Assembly (NCBI RefSeq): GCF_019308285.1
Contig: NZ_WWEM01000033.1
Coordinates: forward strand, 124,001 to 188,000
Length of the DNA: 64,000 nucleotides
Direction of reading: 5' to 3'
DNA from: Flavobacterium quisquiliarum
Lineage (GTDB): Bacteria; Bacteroidota; Bacteroidia; Flavobacteriales; Flavobacteriaceae
In this document: positions 27,849 to 34,635 of the stretch, in pieces
How the letters are laid out: every line of letters begins with the position of its first letter
Numbering within the stretch: the stretch's first letter is position 1
The notes under the pieces: model-generated
The model's input: only the letters and a program-made list of their open reading frames with translations
Databases searched by the model: none
What the model was told of the DNA's origin: nothing
Made by a program: the position numbers and the translations under genes

Positions 27849-27877
27849 AAAGGATGAAGGCGCCTTGTAGGCGCCAT
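27849..27877 (-). terminator. Terminator after the 27.9-kb gene
   Basis: GGCGCC (27859-27864) and GGCGCC (27870-27875) pair across TTGTA. On the minus strand a short T-rich tract (CCTTTTT) follows, just past the stop at 27881. Confidence 0.6.
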
Positions 27878-27880
27878 TTA

Positions 27881-28969
27881 CTATTTTTTATACTGTTTTA
27901 AGTCATATTCTGTAAAGATGTCATCAGGAGCACATATGAGGGGATCCATCCAGTTGATCTTTTTTTCAGCCCAAATTATCCATTGCTGAGTCTGTTCATC
28001 TAGTGGATCGGTCTGCTTTTGAACAGCTTTTACATAATTCCGTAGTTTCGTCACCTCATCAAATCTGTGTGCTTCCTCAAGCAAGGCTTTGAAATCCTGT
28101 ACCTCTTTTTGCTTTATCTCAGCTTTATTCCTTTCAATTGCTTCTTGTTTTTCCCGTTCTATCTGTCGCAGTCTGCTTTCTTCCTGCCATTTCTTTTCCT
28201 TATCTGCCATTATTTCCAGCTTGGCAACAATCCTCGCAAGTATTCCTTCCAAGGGTGTTGTACCGTCTCGCCATTCTTTCTGGTCAGAATATTTTCCTAC
28301 TTGAAAGACAAAGACACCCGTTGGTATTAGTTCCGTTGCGCTGAATCCTTGTTTCGAAGGTACACGTTTGTTCGCTTCACGAAGATGCACCTCGATTTCG
28401 ATGCCATCCACCACTACGACCGTATAGCCGTACTGGTTCTTTCTTAATTCATGTCCACGGTATTCAAGCAGTTTGATCAATGCATCCATGAAGCGAAATG
28501 CCCTGGGCATAAGCGAATCAGCTACATGCAAGAATAGTCCTTCCTTATTCGGCTCCCAGTAACTTTTGCTTTTGTCGCGTTTTTCCCAGTTATCTTTAGT
28601 AATCTGTATGAGTCTATGAGGCTTATTTAGTTTTTCCAAAACTTCAAGAGGAGCTTTCGGGTCTTTTTCAATTTCTCTTGTAAGCAATAATATAGGCGGA
28701 GGAACCGGTATATGTTTTTCGGTTTCAAACTTCTTTTTCAGGATCTTCACTGTCTGGGATCCCGTATAATTCTGCGGCAGTTTTGTCTTCCACTCCCTGC
28801 CGTACCTTACCTGTACCCAGTAGCTGGCATAAGGCAGAGGAACCTGTATTTCTTCGCAGGCGTTACGGAGATTGTAACTGGATATACCATAGAGTCTTGT
28901 GATCTGCTCCATGGTCTTTTTCCACACCAAATCGTATAACTCCTCGCGTGTAAACGTGATTGTTTTCAT
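27881..28969 (-). CDS. Hypothetical element protein with helix-turn-helix-like N-terminus
   Basis: 362-aa soluble protein of unknown function. The N-terminus TREELYDLVWKKTMEQITRL followed by YGISSYNLRNACEEIQVPLP looks like a helix-turn-helix; then comes PYASYWVQVRYG. A middle alpha/beta region (about 120-250) and a charged coiled coil (about 255-320) follow. The same N-terminal pattern recurs in uncharacterised proteins of mobile elements. Base composition is richer in G+C than its cargo neighbours, suggesting a different origin. I use ATG 28969; an upstream GTG at 28975 would add two residues. It lies between the immune-type genes and could be a regulator or a defence component. Confidence 0.7.
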   Translation of the reverse strand: MKTITFTREELYDLVWKKTMEQITRLYGISSYNLRNACEEIQVPLPYASYWVQVRYGREWKTKLPQNYTGSQTVKILKKKFETEKHIPVPPPILLLTREIEKDPKAPLEVLEKLNKPHRLIQITKDNWEKRDKSKSYWEPNKEGLFLHVADSLMPRAFRFMDALIKLLEYRGHELRKNQYGYTVVVVDGIEIEVHLREANKRVPSKQGFSATELIPTGVFVFQVGKYSDQKEWRDGTTPLEGILARIVAKLEIMADKEKKWQEESRLRQIEREKQEAIERNKAEIKQKEVQDFKALLEEAHRFDEVTKLRNYVKAVQKQTDPLDEQTQQWIIWAEKKINWMDPLICAPDDIFTEYDLKQYKK

Positions 28970-29510
28970 AAGCACTTTGTTTACAACCCAAAACGGCAGG
29001 AACTTAGTTCATATTTTATCAGAAAAAATTAAAGTCTTGATAGATAATAGCAGATCTTCGTTAAATTACAAGATTTTTTATGACTCAAAGTGCAAGATTT
29101 TAGAGTAAACCAAATATAATTTATCAAATCCCAGAGAAAAGTGGTTCAAGAAATTGACATTATAAATAGGAATTTCAATTTTCTCTGAATCTTTTGCTCT
29201 TCAAATGCATTTTTAGAGAAAGTGTTGGATATTGCAGTTATTCCTTGCTATGTAATTGAGCTTAAAAATTGATCAATTCCGTAGTAAAACTACCAAAATT
29301 TGTATCCTGTCACTATTAAAAGCATTCTACAAATCAAAGTCTTTCTGAAGATTTATAAGTTTATTATTATATATTTGATAATAAATAAACTCTGACGTTT
29401 ATCAGACATATCTACCTAATTTAAATGAGATAAATCTGATGTAGTCAGTGATACGTACTAGTTAGTAGCAATACCTGAAAAAACGTAACAATTTAACATT
29501 AAATATAAAT
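28970..29510. other. 541-bp gap between divergent cargo genes
   Basis: No gene I can support. It is A/T-rich, with a tract at 29354-29390 rich in TATAATA-like sequence, and should contain the promoters of both divergent genes. No copy of the cassette repeat was found here. Confidence 0.5.
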
Positions 29511-30305
29511 ATGTATAGAGGTTTTAATTTAAAAATTCCAAATGATTTAAACACATCTTCAATTGAAACAGGAAGACAAATTTCAAAAATCAATAATGAC
29601 AACGTAAAAAAATCTTTAGATAGTTTTTTATTAAATAATGGTTCACTAGATGGAACCAAAATTATGGAAGAATGGTTTCCTGAAATAAAATCGCATATAT
29701 TTCTTTCACACTCGCACAAAGACGAGGAAAAAGCATTAATTATTGCAGGAATGCTATATGAAGAATTCAAAATATGGACATTTATTGATTCAACAGTTTG
29801 GGGATATTCAAATGAATTATTAAAAAAAATTGATGATAAATATTGTCTTCAGTCAAATGGCGAAATGTATGATTACAATAAAAGAAACTATTCAACGGCT
29901 CATGTTCATTTAATGCTTTCTTCTGCTTTAAACAAGATGATTGATACAAGTGAATGTTTATTTTTTCTCAATTCACCAAATTCAATCTCAACTTCAACAG
30001 AAATTAGTCAAAAAACTAATTCTCCATGGATTTTTTCAGAAATTGCAACAACAAAAATTATTCGAAAACAAACGCCAAAAAGACTAAAACGAGAAACAAG
30101 ACTTTTTTCTACTGAAGAAGTGAAAAACTTGAACGAAAGTGCTCTAATAAAGTTAAATATTGAATATGACTTAGAACTTTCACATTTATCAACATTAAAC
30201 ACTGTTGATTTAGTAAAATGGTATAAAACTTATGCAAATTCGCCAGAAGAAGCTCTTGATAACTTATACAAACAACATCCTATCAATACAAAATTCTTAA
30301 TATAA
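29511..30305 (+). CDS. TIR domain protein, first gene of a two-gene unit
   Basis: 264 aa. After an N-terminal helical stretch (1-60), residues 61-175 form the TIR domain: HIFLSHSHKDEEKALIIAG, FKIWTFIDST, SECLFFLNSPNS and SPWIFSEIATT with Glu167 at the catalytic position. The C-terminal tail (about 215-264) is the part preserved in the remnant at 25194-25379. The stop TAA overlaps the next ATG by one base (TAATG), so it is translationally coupled to the small membrane protein. A sensor/NADase plus membrane effector arrangement is inferred. Confidence 0.88.
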   Translation: MYRGFNLKIPNDLNTSSIETGRQISKINNDNVKKSLDSFLLNNGSLDGTKIMEEWFPEIKSHIFLSHSHKDEEKALIIAGMLYEEFKIWTFIDSTVWGYSNELLKKIDDKYCLQSNGEMYDYNKRNYSTAHVHLMLSSALNKMIDTSECLFFLNSPNSISTSTEISQKTNSPWIFSEIATTKIIRKQTPKRLKRETRLFSTEEVKNLNESALIKLNIEYDLELSHLSTLNTVDLVKWYKTYANSPEEALDNLYKQHPINTKFLI

Positions 30306-30724
30306 TGTCAGAAAATAAATTAAAACATTTGGAATTTATACATAACACAATAAATAGAATGAGTACAAACTCATTTATAGTTAAAGGATGGACTATCACG
30401 CTTATTTCTGCGCTTTTTGTACTTGCGCAAAAAGATTCAAATATAACATACGCAATCCTTACCTATATTGCAGTACCAATATTTTGGTATTTAAATGCGT
30501 TCTTCCTTCTTCAAGAAAGACGCTATAGAAGTTTATATGATGATGTAAGACGTAAAGATGACAATGCTATTGACTTTTCTATGGATGCTAAAAATTACAA
30601 CACAGGAAAAAATACAATAATCAAATGTCTAAAGGCCAATACAATATGGCCAATTTACTGTCTTATGCTACTTATTCCATTAGGTATATATTTGTGCGAA
30701 AATTCAAATAAGTACTGCTATTAA
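30305..30724 (+). CDS. Small membrane protein coupled to the TIR gene (RipA/SLATT-like)
   Basis: 139 aa, paralog of the 24771-25193 protein: HLEFIHNTINRMSTNSFIVK, helices at about 27-43, 49-68 and 112-130, and LLQERRYRSLYDDVRRKDD between them. Its ATG overlaps the TIR stop codon. The layout (cytoplasmic N-terminal helix, three membrane passes) matches small membrane proteins associated with nucleotide-triggered immune genes that are proposed to form pores or oligomers. It is followed by the first cassette-like palindromic repeat. Function is inferred from context. Confidence 0.82.
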   Translation: MSENKLKHLEFIHNTINRMSTNSFIVKGWTITLISALFVLAQKDSNITYAILTYIAVPIFWYLNAFFLLQERRYRSLYDDVRRKDDNAIDFSMDAKNYNTGKNTIIKCLKANTIWPIYCLMLLIPLGIYLCENSNKYCY

Positions 30725-30727
30725 CAC

Positions 30728-30854
30728 GCGCTACAAGCAATTTGGGCATTTGGTTTAATGGAAAAATTGGTTTGTATTTGGAAGATTTGGCAAATCCGAA
30801 GGCAAGGCTTAATTTAATCCCAAACTGCTTGTAGTGCAAGAACGTTAGCGGTCA
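30728..30854 (+). repeat. Cassette-end palindromic repeat A
   Basis: Arms 30728-30746 (GCGCTACAAGCAATTTGGG) and 30819-30837 (CCCAAACTGCTTGTAGTGC) pair at 17 of 19 positions; both mismatches are G/T-type. The core contains ATTTGGCAAAT and the right end is AACGTTAGCG. It follows the TIR/membrane unit and precedes the HNH gene. Confidence 0.7.
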
Positions 30855-30893
30855 GCATAAGAAAGTCCGTCGTTAAAAACATGATAAGACATT

Positions 30894-31886
30894 ATGGTTA
30901 ATTTGGAAAACTTTAAACAAGAAAACGAATGCGTTTATAAAAATGAACGCTACCGTGTTCGTGACAACGGAGCGGTATTTCGTTATCCAATAGAAGGAAA
31001 ACGACCAAGACCTACAGACAGCAATTGGAGTTTTGGTAAACTAAACAGCAAAACGGGATATTTAGAAATTGTCTCTGTCGTAATTCATCGAATAGTTGCA
31101 ACCGCATTTCATGGCGAACCGCCAACAAAAGAACATGTTGTTGACCATATTGACACAAATAAACAGAATAATCGCCCCGAGAATCTACGTTGGGTAACAA
31201 GATTAGAAAACATTTTGCTTAATCCAATAACAGCAAAACGTATAGCCTATATCTGTGGTAGTGTAGAAGCATTTTTAGCTAATCCAGCGCAATTTCAAGA
31301 TAAATTTCAGAATCCAGATTATAAATGGATGGCAACTGTTAGTATTGAAGAGGCACAAACAAGTAAAGAAAGATTATTGGCTTGGGCAAAAAGCGATAAA
31401 CCATCGCACGGTGGTTCATTAGGTGAATGGATTTATAATCGAAGTCTGTCAAATCAATTCGTTGATTATGTTGAAACTGAAAAGGAATTCATAAATTCTC
31501 TAACTCCATATGCTGTTCAAAAATCTAGGAACTGGAAAACACCGACTGAATTTCCTTGTTGTCCACAGGAAAAAATCGAAAATCCGATAAACGCATATGC
31601 TACAAACCTAAATTTAGGAAATGTATTTTCCCGAAACCAATACACAAGTTCAATTGTTGAACGTTTTGCAATTTCTGATGACGAAACCACATTGTGGATT
31701 ATGTGCAAAAGCGGTGATGAAAATCCAATAAAGCCTTATTCATTGGCAGAAATAACTTTTCAAAACAACGTTTTCATACATAATAGTCTTGGAACTTTTT
31801 TTGAAAAAATTGGAGCTGACAAACAATTTATACTTGCGCAAGGATTGGAATGGACAGGCGGAGATTCTATAGATGATTATTGTTAA
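30894..31886 (+). CDS. HNH endonuclease-like protein
   Basis: 330 aa. An N-terminal NUMOD4-like strand region (YRVRDNGAVFRYP) is followed by an HNH_3-type nuclease at about 60-105: VIHRIVATAFHG and VVDHIDTNKQNNRPENLRW, with His85 and Asn97 as likely catalytic/metal residues. The C-terminal 220 aa is unlike homing enzymes and has no family I recognise. It stands alone between two palindromic repeats in the cargo. It could be a free-standing homing-type nuclease or a defence effector; the sequence does not decide. Confidence 0.8.
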   Translation: MVNLENFKQENECVYKNERYRVRDNGAVFRYPIEGKRPRPTDSNWSFGKLNSKTGYLEIVSVVIHRIVATAFHGEPPTKEHVVDHIDTNKQNNRPENLRWVTRLENILLNPITAKRIAYICGSVEAFLANPAQFQDKFQNPDYKWMATVSIEEAQTSKERLLAWAKSDKPSHGGSLGEWIYNRSLSNQFVDYVETEKEFINSLTPYAVQKSRNWKTPTEFPCCPQEKIENPINAYATNLNLGNVFSRNQYTSSIVERFAISDDETTLWIMCKSGDENPIKPYSLAEITFQNNVFIHNSLGTFFEKIGADKQFILAQGLEWTGGDSIDDYC

Positions 31887-31898
31887 ATATTATACTGA

Positions 31899-31977
31899 AC
31901 CGCTAACAGCCTTATTTGGCAAATCCCAAGAATGGCTTGATTTACTAAACCTAATGTAGTGCCACAACGTTATTGAC
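31899..31977 (+). repeat. Cassette-end palindromic repeat B
   Basis: Starts ACCGCTAAC (the inverse of the right end of repeat A), contains ATTTGGCAAATCCCAAG and GTAGTGC, and ends AACGTTATTGAC. It follows the HNH gene, in the same orientation as repeat A. Confidence 0.65.
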
Positions 31978-32022
31978 AACCTTACAACAACATCGCAATT
32001 TACAACCAAAATAAAAAAATAA

Positions 32023-33159
32023 ATGGATGCTTCTTTATCACTTAGACGACCAAATAATTGGCAAGACTTTGAGACACTATGTAAAAAATTGTGGGGAGAA
32101 ATTTGGGATTGTCCTGAAATAAAAAAGAACGGGCGTACAGGACAAACTCAACACGGAGTTGACGTTTATGGAATTCCATTTGGCGAAGACAAATATTATG
32201 GCATCCAATGTAAAGGAAAAGATGAATACACGAATAAACAGTTCAGTGAAGAAGAAATAAAAGATGAAATTGAAAAAGCGAAATTGTTTCAACCTCCATT
32301 AAAGAAACTATACTTTGCAACAACAGCAGTTAAAGATGCTGGAATAGAAGAATTTATCCGAAAACAAAACATTGAAAATATTACCTATGGACTTTTTGAA
32401 GTTCACATATTTTCTTGGGAAGATATTGTTGATTTAATTGACGAAAATAAGCGTACTCACGACTTTTATGTAAAAAGCCAAAACTTCAAAACGAAGAAAA
32501 GTGTTGCTGTGACATTCAAAGACAGCTTACCTGAAATTACTCTTACACCAAGATACAAAAAGACCATTACTCATTACAAGCAAAAAATTGTTCCAGCACA
32601 ACCTTACAACAATCCCTTGGCACATATACTTGCGCAACAAGAGAAATTTAATAAGCCCTTAAGCGGATTTAATGTTCCCACTGTACTTTCAGGGACAAAA
32701 ATCAATCTTAGTTATTGCAGAATACTCTTCGAAATTCACAATACAGGAATTGACCCTATTGAAGAATACAAATTGTTTTTCAGTTTTGATGGTGAAGTTC
32801 TTGACTTAAAAGAAAGTAATAAAGAAAATTATGGAATAGCTATGATTTCAGCACATCAGTATGTAACAGACGTGTATCTATGGACAGAATCTATGTCAGG
32901 GAAAGTGGTTCCTAAAAAAACAATCTTAGTTGGAGACGATACATTTGTTTCTGACGATATTTTCATTAAAACCGTACCAAATGAAAATGAAATAATTGTT
33001 AATTGGAAACTAATCTCAAAAGACTTCAAAGACGAAGGGCAACTTAAAATTTTAGTCAAACCAGATTTTGAAAGAGCATATCAAGAATTTTTAGTTGAAG
33101 ACCCCTTGAAAGTAGGAACAAAAGAAAGTGATTTTGAAGAAATGATAATTGATAAATAA
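32023..33159 (+). CDS. PD-(D/E)XK (Mrr-like) restriction nuclease-type protein
   Basis: 378 aa. The N-terminal domain (1-150) has a nuclease core: Glu17 in WQDFETLC, Asp47 in HGVDVYG and Gln62-x-Lys64 in GIQCKGKDE, that is the E...D...QxK pattern of Mrr-like restriction enzymes. A FEVHIFSWEDIVDLI strand-helix follows. The C-terminal half (about 190-378) is beta-rich and may recognise a target. No methylase is present, so it may be a modification-dependent or abortive nuclease. It lies between repeats B and C at the right end of the element. Confidence 0.82.
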   Translation: MDASLSLRRPNNWQDFETLCKKLWGEIWDCPEIKKNGRTGQTQHGVDVYGIPFGEDKYYGIQCKGKDEYTNKQFSEEEIKDEIEKAKLFQPPLKKLYFATTAVKDAGIEEFIRKQNIENITYGLFEVHIFSWEDIVDLIDENKRTHDFYVKSQNFKTKKSVAVTFKDSLPEITLTPRYKKTITHYKQKIVPAQPYNNPLAHILAQQEKFNKPLSGFNVPTVLSGTKINLSYCRILFEIHNTGIDPIEEYKLFFSFDGEVLDLKESNKENYGIAMISAHQYVTDVYLWTESMSGKVVPKKTILVGDDTFVSDDIFIKTVPNENEIIVNWKLISKDFKDEGQLKILVKPDFERAYQEFLVEDPLKVGTKESDFEEMIIDK

Positions 33160-33183
33160 GATGATAAGTAAAGACAGTCACCA

Positions 33184-33303
33184 ATAAGCTACTACAGCAG
33201 ATTTTAGCAATTGACTTTATAGAAAAATTTGTTTTTGAATGATTTGGCAAATTCGAAGAATGGGCTCAATTTATCTACAAACTCGCAGTATAGAACGTTT
33301 CAT
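33184..33303 (+). repeat. Cassette-end palindromic repeat C
   Basis: Contains GATTTGGCAAATTCGAAGAA, then ACAAACTCGCAGTA and ends AGAACGTTT, aligned in order with repeats A and B. The left arm (GCTACTACAGCAGATTT, 33188-33204) pairs only weakly. It follows the nuclease gene and is the last feature before attR. Confidence 0.6.
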
Positions 33304-33495
33304 AAAACTAAATTAAGACACAAAAAATTCTTAATCATAAAAAAGTCTAAGAATCTAAAATCTCTATTTTTTATTTTCTGGTGACCTTCTTAGAATTGGA
33401 ATACTTGATTTATATAAACTCTAAAATAGCATTTTAAGATGCGAATGCAAAAATCGCATAATAATCTGCAATAATCTGGTTAGATAATTGAATGC

Positions 33496-33506
33496 TTCCC
33501 GCTACA
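33496..33506. other. attR core
   Basis: TTCCCGCTACA, identical to attL. Element DNA is on the left; the chromosomal tRNA terminator begins 6 bp to the right. Confidence 0.85.
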
Positions 33507-33511
33507 TAGAC

Positions 33512-33546
33512 AAAAAGCTTCAGAGAAATCTGGAGCTTTTTTTTTT
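33512..33546 (+). terminator. Original terminator of tRNA-fMet copy 1 (GNRA family)
   Basis: AAAGCTTCAGA-GAAA-TCTGGAGCTTT (written by parts) followed by a long T run. It is the same as the hairpin after tRNA copy 2, and is separated from its tRNA by the element. Confidence 0.85.
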
Positions 33547-33550
33547 TACT

Positions 33551-33558
33551 TACCTTTG
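33551..33558 (+). promoter_or_regulatory. -7 box TACCTTTG before the 33.65-kb gene
   Basis: Fits TAnnTTTG and lies between the tRNA terminator and the ATG at 33652. A frame starting with TTG inside this box was rejected. Confidence 0.4.
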
Positions 33559-33651
33559 AACATTCGTCTTGTTCACGAGCGTGATGTTCCTGCCAGCGAA
33601 GGAAAACAGAGAAGCTGTTTTAATTTCCGAATAATTATAGAATTTAAAAAT

Positions 33652-34008
33652 ATGGTTGGAATAAAATACGATTCGGAATATTTTCAAGGGATAATAGCAC
33701 CTTATATTGATTGGGTTGGAGGAGGAAACTTTGACGGATACTTGATACAAAAAAGTCTAATATTCAGAGAACTTGATAACAAGGTTGAACTACATTCGAA
33801 AGTTATTAACGTCAAAAGATATGATAGAAATGTTTCAGATACAGTATTGACAGGACATTACCGAGAAACTGAAAAAGAAACGCTAACATTATCTTTTGAT
33901 AATTTTGAAATGCGAGGGAAAATATTGGGCGATAACGAAAATATAATGGCATTCTCTGTTTGGGGCGAAACGCCTAACAAAAACGAAGTCTATAAAATAA
34001 ATGAATAA
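33652..34008 (+). CDS. Hypothetical protein (118 aa)
   Basis: Soluble, beta-rich protein of unknown function: MVGIKYDSEYFQGIIAPYID, then HSKVINVKRYD, ETLTLSFDNFEMRGKIL and a C-terminal FSVWGETP. I chose ATG 33652, because the longer frame (33556) begins with a TTG inside a promoter box. It is the first chromosomal gene right of the element. No family recognised. Confidence 0.65.
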   Translation: MVGIKYDSEYFQGIIAPYIDWVGGGNFDGYLIQKSLIFRELDNKVELHSKVINVKRYDRNVSDTVLTGHYRETEKETLTLSFDNFEMRGKILGDNENIMAFSVWGETPNKNEVYKINE

Positions 34009-34136
34009 AAAAACTGGCTACAACCCCTGGTTCCGCAAAGTCTTATTCGCAAAGCTATGCAATCCAGAAAGCTCTCGGGATTGCGTAGCATTTCATTTGA
34101 ATTATTAAGAGAGCAAGGGGAAACATCACCTAAATA

Positions 34137-34511
34137 TTAGAGTGATTGAGTTAATATTGTATAAACCTGAAAAAAACCAATTAAAATATAAATTATATAA
34201 TTTCTAAAAAGGCCAAACCCTTTGACTAAGTAATTAGCTTGAAAAGTATCATTTTTATTTAAAAATATAGACAATATAAAATTGATACCATAATGAAATA
34301 CAAAAACAACAAAACTAAATGCTAACAAGATAAAGAATTTTTCATTATTCATATAGCCTAACTTACTAAGCAAACTAATTTGCAACAAACAAAACACAAC
34401 TATTAAGATTGAAACTAAAATTTTGAATCTTAAGTTTAAAATTTGTTTGGATAAAATATTGAAAATAACAAAATTTAATGAAGTGAATAATAATATATAT
34501 AATATTTTCAT
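34137..34511 (-). CDS. Hypothetical membrane protein
   Basis: 124-aa protein with four hydrophobic helices (about 2-20, 28-50, 58-80, 100-120) and almost no soluble part: MKILYILLFTSLNFVIFNIL at the N-terminus. A/T-rich. No family recognised; it stands alone. Confidence 0.65.
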   Translation of the reverse strand: MKILYILLFTSLNFVIFNILSKQILNLRFKILVSILIVVFCLLQISLLSKLGYMNNEKFFILLAFSFVVFVFHYGINFILSIFLNKNDTFQANYLVKGFGLFRNYIIYILIGFFQVYTILTQSL

Positions 34512-34568
34512 TTTTAATTTATTGGATTAAATAATAATCTCGCCTGCTCCGCGAAGCATTTTATGAGT

Positions 34569-34597
34569 AAAGCTTCAGAGTAATCTGAAGCTTTTTT
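34569..34597. terminator. GNRA-family hairpin (GTAA loop)
   Basis: AAGCTTCAGA-GTAA-TCTGAAGCTT with a T6 run on the + strand; the stem is fully paired. It lies between the stop of the 34.6-kb hydrolase and a convergent-free gap. Confidence 0.75.
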
Positions 34598-34635
34598 GTT
34601 TTCTAAACCTTGATTAAAACTTTTACATCTGGTAA

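Larger units (their letters stand above)
16784..33506. mobile_element. 16.7-kb integrative mobilizable element in tRNA-fMet
   Basis: Bounded by an 11-bp direct repeat TTCCCGCTACA: the tRNA 3' end at 16784-16794 and the right copy at 33496-33506, 16,712 bp apart. Support: a large serine recombinase gene sits at the left end and runs into the tRNA; MobC-like and relaxase genes follow; and the sequence after the right copy (AAAGCTTCAGAGAAATCTGG) is the same terminator that follows the intact second tRNA-fMet at 63.77 kb. The original tRNA-terminator junction was therefore split here. No conjugation apparatus is present, so transfer would need a helper. Cargo is immunity-type genes. Confidence 0.88.

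Noticed and set aside
28067..28344. Three overlapping + strand frames
   Set aside because: Antisense to the 27.9-kb gene, whose coiled coil produces long open antisense frames.
29462..29770. 102-aa minus-strand frame
   Set aside because: Antisense to the TIR gene with recognised domain.
30728..33303. Classical integron
   Set aside because: No integrase gene of that kind and the site ends do not match RYYYAAC/GTTRRRY exactly; kept only as cassette-like.
16784..33506. Prophage
   Set aside because: No capsid, terminase, portal or tail genes; mob genes instead.
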